A stretch of 64,000 nt of DNA. It comes from Pseudomonas fragi (GTDB taxonomy: Bacteria > Pseudomonadota > Gammaproteobacteria > Pseudomonadales > Pseudomonadaceae). The position numbers and the translations under genes were made by a program. Positions 43,995 to 52,290 of the stretch are shown here, in pieces (position 1 is the stretch's first letter; each line of letters opens with the position of its first letter). Under the pieces are notes generated by a model, which was not told where the DNA came from, made no database searches, and saw nothing but the letters and a program-made list of their open reading frames with translations. The stretch spans positions 1,364,001-1,428,000 of the forward strand of contig NZ_CP104861.1 of NCBI RefSeq assembly GCF_025426255.1, in the 5' to 3' direction.

Positions 43995-44654
43995 ATGCAG
44001 CCCGAATTTTGGCACGACCGCTGGGACCGCAATCAGATCGGCTTTCACCTGCAGCAGGTCAATCCTTACCTTCAGCGTCTGTGGGGCAAGCTTGAGCTGG
44101 CGCCGGGCGGTCGTGTGCTGGTGCCGTTATGCGGTAAAAGCCTGGATATGAGTTGGTTGGCGGCCAATGGCTTTGAAGTGTTGGGCATAGAGCTGACACA
44201 GACGGCCGTGGAGCAGTTTTTCAGCGAACAGCAGGTCGAGCCACAGATTCGTCAGCAGGGTGCCTTCAAGGTGTACGAGGCGGGCCCGGTGACGATCTTG
44301 TGCGGTGATGTCTTTGCCCTGACCGCGACCGATGTCGCTTCCTGTGTGGGGCTGTACGACCGGGCGGCGATGATCGCATTCCCGCCCGAGATGCGTGCAG
44401 CCTACGCTCGGCATCTGACGCAAATCCTTGCACCTGGTTGCCAGGGACTGTTGATTACTCTCGATTACGACCAGTCACAGATGAAAGGCCCGCCGTTTTC
44501 GGTGCCGGACGCCGAGGTGCAGAGCCTGCTGGCGTCTGCCTGGGCACTGGACATCATCGAGCAGCCGGATGTGCTGGATCAGGAGTGGAAGTTCCTCAAG
44601 GGCGGCGTTACGCGTCTGGTGGAGCGGGTGTATAGCCTGAAAAAAACCGCCTGA
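43995..44654 (+). CDS. tpm: Thiopurine S-methyltransferase
   Basis: A 219-residue class I methyltransferase of the bacterial TPMT group, starting MQPEFWHDRWDRNQIGFH. The cofactor site is VLVPLCGKSLDMSWLA, and YDRAAMIAFPPEMR and LITLDYDQSQMKGPPFSV are conserved family blocks. In pseudomonads the enzyme methylates selenium and tellurium compounds and thiopurines. It ends in a bidirectional terminator shared with htpX. Confidence 0.93.
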   Translation: MQPEFWHDRWDRNQIGFHLQQVNPYLQRLWGKLELAPGGRVLVPLCGKSLDMSWLAANGFEVLGIELTQTAVEQFFSEQQVEPQIRQQGAFKVYEAGPVTILCGDVFALTATDVASCVGLYDRAAMIAFPPEMRAAYARHLTQILAPGCQGLLITLDYDQSQMKGPPFSVPDAEVQSLLASAWALDIIEQPDVLDQEWKFLKGGVTRLVERVYSLKKTA

Positions 44655-44670
44655 CCCACAATGCGGACAC

Positions 44671-44699
44671 AAAAAAGGGCGACCGTAGTCGCCCTTTTT
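44671..44699. terminator. Bidirectional terminator between tpm and htpX
   Basis: AAAAAAGGGCGAC-CGTA-GTCGCCCTTTTTT, perfect 13-base stem. Confidence 0.9.
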
Positions 44700-44715
44700 T
44701 GTGTTTGCCGTGGAG

Positions 44716-45603
44716 TTAACCGCGGCGACGCAGTGCATCGATACGTTCTTCCAGAGGCGGGTGGCTCATGAACATCCGCGCCAGGCCTTGCTTGAGGCCG
44801 CCGTTGATGCCGAAAGCCGCCATGGTGTCCGGCATGTGCACCGGCAGGCCCTGCTCGGAGCGCAAGCGCTGCAGGGCGCTGATCATGGCCGCTGTGCCTG
44901 CAAGCTGGGCACCGGCTTCGTCAGCCCGGAACTCACGTTTGCGCGAGAACCACATCACAATGGCGCTGGCCAGGAAGCCCAGAACCAGTTCGGCAAAGAT
45001 GGTTGCGACGTAGTAGGCAATACCGCGACCTTCGTCGTTTTTGAACACCACCTTGTCGACAAAGTTGCCGATGATACGGGCGAAGAACATCACGAAGGTG
45101 TTCACCACGCCCTGCACCAGTGCCAGGGTGACCATGTCCCCGTTGGCTACGTGGCCGATTTCGTGAGCCAGTACCGCTTTCACTTCATCGGGCGAAAAGC
45201 GTTCCAGCAAACCCTGGCTGACGGCGACCAATGCATCGTTTTTATTCCAGCCAGTGGCAAAGGCATTTGCTTCGTATGCGGGGAAAATCCCCACTTCAGG
45301 CATTTTGATCCCGGCTTCGCGGGACAATTGTTCAACGGTTTGCATCAACCATTGTTCATGACGAGTACGAGGCTGAGTGATCACCTGGGTGCTGGTGCTC
45401 ATCTTCGCCATCCATTTGGAGATGAATAGCGAGAACAAAGACCCTGCGAAACCAAAGACCGCACAGAACACCAACAGCTGACTGAGGTTCAGATCAACCC
45501 CGTTGGCCGCCATGAACCCGTCAAAGCCAAACAGGCTCAGGGTGATGCTGGCTATCAGCACGACCGCCAGGTTAGTGGCCAAAAACAGCAGAATGCGCAT
45601 CAT
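44716..45603 (-). CDS. htpX: Membrane zinc metalloprotease HtpX
   Basis: A 295-residue inner-membrane protease. The zinc site is HEIGH (His147, Glu148, His151); two membrane helices precede it (5-26 and 41-62) and two follow. It degrades misfolded membrane proteins together with FtsH. GAGGAG lies 11 bases before a doubled ATG. Length and order match P. aeruginosa PA2830. Confidence 0.95.
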   Translation of the reverse strand: MMRILLFLATNLAVVLIASITLSLFGFDGFMAANGVDLNLSQLLVFCAVFGFAGSLFSLFISKWMAKMSTSTQVITQPRTRHEQWLMQTVEQLSREAGIKMPEVGIFPAYEANAFATGWNKNDALVAVSQGLLERFSPDEVKAVLAHEIGHVANGDMVTLALVQGVVNTFVMFFARIIGNFVDKVVFKNDEGRGIAYYVATIFAELVLGFLASAIVMWFSRKREFRADEAGAQLAGTAAMISALQRLRSEQGLPVHMPDTMAAFGINGGLKQGLARMFMSHPPLEERIDALRRRG

Positions 45604-45917
45604 GGTTGTAAGAATCTCCTCGTCTTAGGGGTGTTGCCGTATGCGGGTATATAAGGTGCTGCCTCAGGCTATTCAACCGAGTGACTATTTCAAACTGTGT
45701 CCTACAGCCTGATTCTAGACGCCTACTGGTTATTTCCTAATACAGATCGACTTTATTTCGAACCGAAAGGTTCATCTAAACCCCGTAAATACAAGGGATT
45801 GCCCGGTTTAGAGGTGAGTGTGGCGGTAGAGGAGGGAGGTGTGCGAGCAAAAGTGAAAAATGTTTCAGTAGACACATGCTGTGCGACTTTTCATTGGTCG
45901 CACAGCATATAAAGAAA
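45604..45917. other. Intergenic region with a perfect 12-base hairpin
   Basis: The right part holds ATGCTGTGCGAC (45876-45887) and its exact complement (45897-45908), nine bases before the end of the aminotransferase gene read on the minus strand. No T-run follows on either side, so it may be a Rho-linked or mRNA-protecting hairpin. A 71-codon frame from a GTG at 45697 lacks a ribosome-binding site and is not called. Confidence 0.5.
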
Positions 45918-47129
45918 CTACTGACGGTAAGTCTTCAGGAAGTTACCGATCCGGCCGATGGCCATTTCCAGCTCGTCGACACGGGGCAGGGTAACGACGC
46001 GGAAGTGGTCGGGCCACGGCCAGTTGAACGCCGTGCCTTGAACCACCAGCAGTTTTTCCGAGAGCAGGAGATCGAGCACGAATTTTTCATCGTTGAGGAT
46101 CGGGCACACTTTCGGGTCGATACGCGGAAACGCATACAGCGCACCCATTGGCTTCACGCAGCTGACGCCGGGGATGTCGTTGAGCAGCTCCCATGTGCGG
46201 TTGCGCTGCTCCAGCAAGCGGCCGTTCGGCAGGACCAGATCATTGATGCTCTGGTAACCGCCCAGTGCAGTCTGAATGGCGTGCTGGCTGGGTACGTTGG
46301 CACACAGGCGCATGTTGGCCAGCATGTCGATGCCTTCGATGTAGCTTTGGGCGTTTTGCTTTGGCCCGGAGATGGCGATCCAACCCGAGCGGAAGCCTGC
46401 GATCCGGTAAGACTTGGACAAGCCATTGAAGGTCAGGCACAGCAGGTCCGGCGCCAGCGATGCGGTACAAATGTGTACGGCGTCGTCGTAAAGAATTTTG
46501 TCGTAGATCTCGTCCGAGAACACGACCAGATTGTGCTGGCGTGCAATCTCCAGCATGCCCAGCAATACTTCCTTGGAATACACCGCGCCCGTTGGGTTGT
46601 TCGGGTTGATGATGACCATGGCTTTGGTGTTGGGCGTGATCCTGGCTTTTATATCGGCCAGGTCAGGCCACCAGTTGGCCTGCTCGTCGCACAGGTAGTG
46701 CACCGGATGACCGCCGGCCAGCGTTACAGCGGCAGTCCATAGCGGGTAGTCGGGGGCCGGCACCAGCACTTCGTCGCCATTGTTAAGCAACGCTTGCAGC
46801 GACATCACGATCAGCTCGGACACGCCGTTGCCCAGGTAGATGTCTTCAATGCCGACACCTTCTACCTGTTTTTGCTGGTAGTACTGCATCACCGCCTTGC
46901 GTGCGCTGAACAGACCCTTGGAATCGCTGTAGCCCTGGGAAGTTGGCAGGTTGCGGATCACGTCCTGAAGGATTTCGTCCGGCGCTTCAAAACCAAAGGG
47001 TGCCGGGTTGCCGATATTCAGCTTGAGGATGCGCTGGCCTTCCTCCTCCAGACGCTTGGCGTGCTTGAGCACTGGGCCGCGAATGTCATAACAGACGTTG
47101 GCGAGCTTGTTTGATTTGCTGACCTGCAT
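45918..47129 (-). CDS. alaA: Alanine-type aminotransferase (AlaA/YfbQ-like)
   Basis: A 403-residue PLP enzyme. [14 protein letters not shown] holds the Schiff-base Lys; [12 protein letters not shown] and [11 protein letters not shown] bind the cofactor, and FRVVTLPR carries the carboxylate-binding Arg. The start [19 protein letters not shown] is that of AlaA. It makes alanine from pyruvate and glutamate. Convergent with nothing: it runs away from msrB, which starts 222 bases upstream on the other strand. Confidence 0.9.
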   Translation of the reverse strand: MQVSKSNKLANVCYDIRGPVLKHAKRLEEEGQRILKLNIGNPAPFGFEAPDEILQDVIRNLPTSQGYSDSKGLFSARKAVMQYYQQKQVEGVGIEDIYLGNGVSELIVMSLQALLNNGDEVLVPAPDYPLWTAAVTLAGGHPVHYLCDEQANWWPDLADIKARITPNTKAMVIINPNNPTGAVYSKEVLLGMLEIARQHNLVVFSDEIYDKILYDDAVHICTASLAPDLLCLTFNGLSKSYRIAGFRSGWIAISGPKQNAQSYIEGIDMLANMRLCANVPSQHAIQTALGGYQSINDLVLPNGRLLEQRNRTWELLNDIPGVSCVKPMGALYAFPRIDPKVCPILNDEKFVLDLLLSEKLLVVQGTAFNWPWPDHFRVVTLPRVDELEMAIGRIGNFLKTYRQ

Positions 47130-47351
47130 GGCGATGTGATCCCGAAAATGAACGATCCAGGCAATGTGATAACCACGGCTCTGGGGAATTCTGTGTTTTC
47201 ACACAGTGGCAAACACCGCTTAGCTTCAAGAATCCGTTTGAATGCAGCTAGGGCGGGTGCCAGACTGGCGTTTAACGAGGCGCAATCATACGTGCCACCC
47301 GACCCCTGGAAAAGCCACTGGTCGGGGTTTTTCAGTTGCAGAGGCAGAACC

Positions 47352-47747
47352 ATGGAAAAGTTGAACAAAACCCTGGACGAATGGAAGGCGATGCTCGATC
47401 CGGAGCAATACAACGTGTGCCGTCTTAAAGGCACCGAGCGGCCGTTTTCGGGTAAATACAACGCGACTAAAACTGACGGCGTTTATCACTGTATTTGCTG
47501 CAATGAGCCGTTGTTTGACTCCAGTGCAAAGTTTGATTCCGGCTGCGGCTGGCCGAGTTTTTATCAACCGATTGGCGACAGTGCGATGGTCGAAATCCGT
47601 GACGTCAGCCACGGCATGGTGCGTACCGAAGTGGTCTGCGCCAAGTGCGATGCGCATTTGGGCCATGTGTTTCCCGATGGCCCACCACCGACCGGGCTGC
47701 GCTACTGCATCAACTCGGTATGCCTGGACCTGGTTCCCCGCGACTGA
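47352..47747 (+). CDS. msrB: Peptide methionine (R)-S-oxide reductase
   Basis: A 131-residue MsrB. Zinc Cys residues 47, 50, 96 and 99; catalytic Cys119 in RYCINS; resolving Cys65 in GCGWPSF. It repairs R-sulfoxides of methionine in proteins. Seventeen bases separate it from the glutathione peroxidase gene, so the two probably form an oxidative-stress operon. Confidence 0.95.
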   Translation: MEKLNKTLDEWKAMLDPEQYNVCRLKGTERPFSGKYNATKTDGVYHCICCNEPLFDSSAKFDSGCGWPSFYQPIGDSAMVEIRDVSHGMVRTEVVCAKCDAHLGHVFPDGPPPTGLRYCINSVCLDLVPRD

Positions 47748-47764
47748 ATTTTTGAGGCACGGTC

Positions 47765-48250
47765 ATGAACGACAACCTGCTCGATATTGCGTGCACCACT
47801 CTTGGCGGCGAGCCGAAAACCCTGGCGGACTACGCGGGCAAGGCGTTGCTGGTGGTCAATACGGCCAGCAAATGTGGCTTTACCCCGCAGTACAAGGGGC
47901 TTGAAGCCTTGTGGCAGCAGTACAGGGATCAGGGGCTGGTGATTCTGGGCTTTCCGTGTAACCAGTTCGGCCAGCAGGAACCGGGTGACGAGGCGGCCAT
48001 TTCCGAGTTCTGCGAGTTGAACTTTGGCGTGACGTTTCCACTGTTCAAAAAAATCGACGTCAATGGCAGCCAAGCGCACCCGCTGTTTGTCCAGCTGAAG
48101 AAACGCGCGCCGGGGCTGTTGGGTTCACAGAGGGTCAAGTGGAATTTCACCAAATTCCTGATCAGCGGCGACGGCAAAAGCGTCAAGCGTTATGCCCCGA
48201 CCACCAAGCCTGAGGCGCTCAAGACGGATATTGAAGCGCTGCTTGGGTAG
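47765..48250 (+). CDS. gpx: Glutathione/thioredoxin peroxidase
   Basis: A 161-residue peroxidase of the GPx family. Peroxidatic Cys37 in TASKCGFTPQY, GFPCNQFGQQEPG with a likely resolving Cys65, and WNFTKFL with the catalytic Trp and Asn. The second Cys suggests thioredoxin rather than glutathione as reductant. Its place after msrB and before a SagS-like kinase matches PA2826. Confidence 0.92.
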   Translation: MNDNLLDIACTTLGGEPKTLADYAGKALLVVNTASKCGFTPQYKGLEALWQQYRDQGLVILGFPCNQFGQQEPGDEAAISEFCELNFGVTFPLFKKIDVNGSQAHPLFVQLKKRAPGLLGSQRVKWNFTKFLISGDGKSVKRYAPTTKPEALKTDIEALLG

Positions 48251-48265
48251 CGGTTACACCTGATT

Positions 48266-48412
48266 ACGTAGCAGCTGGCGAAGGAACGAGGCTGCGTTCG
48301 GCGACGCAGTCGACGTAAACCCGAGAACTCTATGTATCTGAAACACCAAGGCTGAATGGTTTTACGACTGCTGCGCAGCCGAACGCAGCCTCGTTCCTTC
48401 GGCAGCTGCTAC
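48266..48412. repeat. Widely spaced inverted repeat pair of REP type
   Basis: Left arm GTAGCAGCTGGCGAAGG... (48266-48301), right arm its near-complement (48379-48412), between convergent gpx and sagS. Confidence 0.8.
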
Positions 48413-48429
48413 AGGTCTAGCGTTGTTTT

Positions 48430-50745
48430 TTACGCCTTTGGCGGCACCCAGGTGTCGATCAGGGCGGCGAGTTCTTCGCGCCGAAACGGTTTGGCCAGGT
48501 AGTCGTTCATCCCCGCCGAGCGGCAGCGCTCGCGTTCTTCGGGCATGGCGTTGGCCGTCAGCGCGACGATGGGCAATTTTGGCCAGCGTCCGCGGTGGCG
48601 AATTTGCCGAGTGGCTTCGTAGCCATCCATTACCGGCATATTGCAGTCCATCAGTACCAGATCAAACCCGTTCTGCTCCAACTGGCTCAGAGCTTCGCCG
48701 CCGTGGGCTGCAACCACCACCTCACATCCCAGTTTGCTCAACATGCCCTTGGCCACCAGTTGGTTGACCGGGTTGTCTTCGACCAGCAGTATCCGTGCGC
48801 GGTGCGCAACAGGTGTGCTGCTGGTTCGAGCGCCCGGGCTCTCCTGATCATCTCTTAGCAACAAGTGCTGCAAGGTTTTGTACAGGGCATAGCGCGAAAG
48901 AGGCCTGGCTTTTTGTTGCAGGGGCGCCAGTGCATTGACCTGGTCGCTGGGCATGAAGTTGCCGTAGGCGGTGACCAGCAGGATCGGTGCCGTGATGGCG
49001 GGTCGCAGGCCAAACAAGCATTCCGGACAGTCGGTGATCAACAGGTGCGGGTCGGTACCGGCCAGTGAGTCGTCCATGGAATAGCGTTTAAAGTCCACCC
49101 CCCAAAGCGGCAGATAGCTGCCGAGCAGTTCGCTCAGGCCGCTGCTCGCGGCACTCACAACCACCACCCGCCCGCATAGCGGGTTTAACGTGATGGCAGG
49201 GGTATGACAGGGTAAGGGCAGCTCGGCACAAAACTGGCTGCCAAAGCCGACTTCCGAACTGATGGTCAGTCGCCCCTGCATGACCTCACACAGGCTGTTG
49301 GTCAGTGCCAGCCCCAGCCCGGTGCCGCCAAACTGGCGAGTGATACCGGCTCCGGCCTGGGTGAAGGGCCTGAATATTCTGGCTTGGGCTTCCTGTGCGA
49401 TCCCGATTCCGGTGTCACGCACTTCGATACATACCTGATCATTTTTCGCGCTCAGGCGCACATCGACCCGCCCGAACCGGGTGAACTTCAGTGCATTGGA
49501 TAACAGATTGCTGACAATCTGGCGTACCCGGGTCGGGTCGCCCAGGACCAAGGCCGGGAAGTCCGGGTCGATCAAGCACGTCAGCTCTACGCTGGGCGCT
49601 GCGTTCTGCGATAACAGGTTGGCGGTATCTTCGATCAGGGTGCCCAGATCGAAGGCTATATGCTCCAGCTCCAGTTGGCCTGCGTCGAATTTTGACAGGT
49701 CGAGAATGTCATTCAGCAGTTCGACCAGGACCTTGCCCGAGTCGTGGGCAATCGACAGCTGCTGGTGTTGCTCGGCATTCAGCGGGCTGTCCAGACACAG
49801 TGCCAGCATCCCCAGCAAGCCATTGAGCGGCGTGCGTATTTCGTGGCTCATATTGGCCAGGAATGCCGACCGGGCCTGGGCCATTTCCAGTGCATTGCTG
49901 CGTGCCGCTTCCAGCTCTTCGTTGGAATGACGCAGTTGATCGTTAATCGCTTCCAGCTCCTGGGTACGCACCGAGACGATGTTTTCCAGTTGAGCCAGGT
50001 ACTCGGTCAGGCGGTTCTCGGCGCGACGTCGATATTCCATCTCGCGGGTCATGGCCTCGAACTGCTGATTGGCGGTATTGACCAGCACCCCGATTTCATC
50101 GTCCTCGTGGCCGGGAGGGCAGTGCACCTTCGATTGCTCGGGGTCCCCCGGCTTGCTGTTGCTGATCTCACGAATGACGCGGACCAGGGGTTTGGTCAGC
50201 ATCACGTAAAACAGGCCCAGGAGGATGAAAGTCAGAATGACACCGCGAATAAAACCGCTGAGTAGCGTGACTTCCGCCCGCTGCAAGAACCGCTTGCCAA
50301 AGGGGTAGGTATCCACCTCAAGGCGCAATTCGCCCATGCTGTGTTCGGGCAGGGTATTGAAGTACAGTCGCTGCGCAAATGAGCGGTTGGAACCAAACAG
50401 GAAATCGCTGAGCGCTCGATAGCGCCCTCTTTCAGGTTGATCCTGTACCGAGGCGAGGATCACGTTGTCACTGTCGGTGATCTGTGCGCTGATAATCGCC
50501 GGTGAGCGCAACAGACCCAGCAACAGCTCCTGGGCGAGCTCTGAATCCAGGTTGTAGGCAATGCGCGAAGCCGGGTTATGACTGATCTCTAGCAGTGACT
50601 GGATTTCGCGATCGATGGCTGCGTTTTCACTGGCATAATCAATGCCGATCTGCAGCAGGCTCAGCATGGCCCCTAGAACCAAACCGACCAGCACAGTCAG
50701 CTTTGCTTGTTTGAAAGACAGGCGCTGGGTGAGTTTTAGATCCAT
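48430..50745 (-). CDS. sagS: Hybrid sensor histidine kinase, SagS-like
   Basis: A 771-residue kinase from the ATG at 50745 (MDLKLTQRLSFKQAKLTVLV). A periplasmic sensor domain (about 40-165) lies between two membrane segments, then a HAMP-like linker, a coiled coil, a HisKA domain with His301 (NMSHEIRTPLNG), a HATPase (with DTGIGI and GTGLGL) and a C-terminal receiver with phospho-acceptor Asp700 (LMDCNMPVMDG). In P. aeruginosa SagS (PA2824, next to gpx) it controls the switch to biofilm and drug tolerance through HptB and BfiS. The symbol rests on architecture and neighbours. Confidence 0.75.
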   Translation of the reverse strand: MDLKLTQRLSFKQAKLTVLVGLVLGAMLSLLQIGIDYASENAAIDREIQSLLEISHNPASRIAYNLDSELAQELLLGLLRSPAIISAQITDSDNVILASVQDQPERGRYRALSDFLFGSNRSFAQRLYFNTLPEHSMGELRLEVDTYPFGKRFLQRAEVTLLSGFIRGVILTFILLGLFYVMLTKPLVRVIREISNSKPGDPEQSKVHCPPGHEDDEIGVLVNTANQQFEAMTREMEYRRRAENRLTEYLAQLENIVSVRTQELEAINDQLRHSNEELEAARSNALEMAQARSAFLANMSHEIRTPLNGLLGMLALCLDSPLNAEQHQQLSIAHDSGKVLVELLNDILDLSKFDAGQLELEHIAFDLGTLIEDTANLLSQNAAPSVELTCLIDPDFPALVLGDPTRVRQIVSNLLSNALKFTRFGRVDVRLSAKNDQVCIEVRDTGIGIAQEAQARIFRPFTQAGAGITRQFGGTGLGLALTNSLCEVMQGRLTISSEVGFGSQFCAELPLPCHTPAITLNPLCGRVVVVSAASSGLSELLGSYLPLWGVDFKRYSMDDSLAGTDPHLLITDCPECLFGLRPAITAPILLVTAYGNFMPSDQVNALAPLQQKARPLSRYALYKTLQHLLLRDDQESPGARTSSTPVAHRARILLVEDNPVNQLVAKGMLSKLGCEVVVAAHGGEALSQLEQNGFDLVLMDCNMPVMDGYEATRQIRHRGRWPKLPIVALTANAMPEERERCRSAGMNDYLAKPFRREELAALIDTWVPPKA

Positions 50746-50921
50746 GGGGTGCTGCACCTGTTTCCATTTCCTTGCGGCGTGCAAGAGTAGTCGATTAGTG
50801 GGTTAACCGGCAGGCAAAACTGCGGTAAATATGGCTAACCAATTGAGTCATGACGTGGATGAGGGGTAAATGTCTACTCATGGCTATATGCCATCATTGT
50901 GTATCAGTCTGAGGAAATGTT

Positions 50922-51815
50922 GTGAATTCTAAACTGGATGCCTTTCTGGAGCGGGCCGAGGCAGTGCTTGCACGTCTGGAACCCCTGCTGCCCGCGCAGC
51001 GCGAATCGATTGAGTGGAACGACTGCCTGGCCGCCCGGTGGCAGCGCGAGGGTCGCTCAGGTTATCTGATGCCGCTGCAGGTCAGTCTCGAGATGCGCCT
51101 TACGGACCTGATTGGCGTCGATAAACAGCGTGATCAGTTGAGCCGCAACACTAAACAGTTCCTTGATGGTTTACCGGCCAACCATGCTCTGCTGTGGGGC
51201 TCACGGGGTACAGGCAAGTCTTCGATCATCCGGGCTCTGCTCGCTGAATATGCCGGGGCTGGCTTGCGCCTGATTGAAATCGAGCGCGATCACCTGGCCG
51301 ACCTGCCGCGTGTGGTCGAGCAGCTGCAGGGTTTACCGCAGCGCTTTGTGCTGTTTTGCGATGATTTGTCCTTCGAAGCTGGCGAGAGTGATTACCGGGT
51401 ACTGAAAAGTGTGCTTGATGGTTCGTTGGAGCAAGCGCCGGATAACGTTTTGCTCTACGCAACGTCAAACCGTCGCCACCTGGTGCCGGAAAAGGAAAGC
51501 GACAACGAAAACTGGAAGAACGTCGACGGTGAGCTGCACCCTAACGAGGCAGTGGAAGACAAGATCGCCTTGTCCGACCGTTTCGGTCTTTGGCTGTCTT
51601 TCTATCCATTTACTCAGGAACACTTTCTGAGTGTGGTCGAGCACTGGATTGACGTGCTGGCCAGCAAGGCCGGTTTGCAGTGGCAGCGCGACGAGGCGCT
51701 GGATATCCTGGCTGTGCGCTGGGCTACCGGGCGCGGCAACCGTAACGGTCGTTGCGCTTATCAGTTCGCGCGGTATTGGGTTGGTTTGAAATTGTTGGAG
51801 CAAGCGCATGATTGA
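50922..51815 (+). CDS. DUF815 P-loop ATPase
   Basis: A 297-residue AAA+-type protein. Walker A GSRGTGKS (93-100), Walker B VLFCDDLSFE, and sensor-1 region LLYATSNRRHL. A GTG start follows GAGGAA. The family has no firm function, though its fold resembles DnaA/IstB-type ATPases. Its last eight bases overlap msrC, so the two are coupled. Confidence 0.85.
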   Translation: MNSKLDAFLERAEAVLARLEPLLPAQRESIEWNDCLAARWQREGRSGYLMPLQVSLEMRLTDLIGVDKQRDQLSRNTKQFLDGLPANHALLWGSRGTGKSSIIRALLAEYAGAGLRLIEIERDHLADLPRVVEQLQGLPQRFVLFCDDLSFEAGESDYRVLKSVLDGSLEQAPDNVLLYATSNRRHLVPEKESDNENWKNVDGELHPNEAVEDKIALSDRFGLWLSFYPFTQEHFLSVVEHWIDVLASKAGLQWQRDEALDILAVRWATGRGNRNGRCAYQFARYWVGLKLLEQAHD

Positions 51816-52290
51816 TTTGAACGCCACAGGTGCAGGCCTGGACGGCTACACCCTGTTACAGGCGCAGTTGGAGTCGTTGTTGGCAGATGAACGTGACTTT
51901 ATTGCCAACGCAGCGCAGTTTTCGGCGTTTTTGTATCACCAGCTGGATGATCTGAACTGGGCCGGGTTTTACCTCAATCGCAATGAAGAGCTGGTGCTGG
52001 GCCCGTTCCAGGGGCAGATTGCCTGCGTGCGCATTCCCTTTGGGCGTGGCGTTTGCGGGGCTGCGGCAGCGAGCAGGCAAACACAGCGGGTAGAGGATGT
52101 GCACGCGTTTGCCGGGCATATTGCTTGCGACAGCGCCTCAAACAGTGAGTTGGTTGTTCCGCTGATCAAGGATGGCCGTCTGATCGGCGTTCTCGATCTG
52201 GACAGTCCAAGCATCGGCCGGTTTAGCGAGCAAGACCAGCAAGGGGTTGAAGCGCTGGCTGCGATCTTTTTGCGCCTGAGCGAGTGCTAA
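51808..52290 (+). CDS. msrC: Free methionine-(R)-sulfoxide reductase (GAF domain)
   Basis: A 160-residue single GAF domain. The three Cys residues of fRMsr are present: Cys73 (ACVRIPFGRG), Cys83 (GVCG) and Cys107 (GHIACDSASNSE), matching Cys84, Cys94 and Cys118 of the E. coli enzyme. It reduces free methionine R-sulfoxide. It starts inside the ATPase gene. Confidence 0.92.
   Translation: MIDLNATGAGLDGYTLLQAQLESLLADERDFIANAAQFSAFLYHQLDDLNWAGFYLNRNEELVLGPFQGQIACVRIPFGRGVCGAAAASRQTQRVEDVHAFAGHIACDSASNSELVVPLIKDGRLIGVLDLDSPSIGRFSEQDQQGVEALAAIFLRLSEC

Noticed and set aside
45697..45912. 71-codon frame between htpX and alaA
   Set aside because: GTG start without a ribosome-binding site, and its end is made by the arms of a hairpin.
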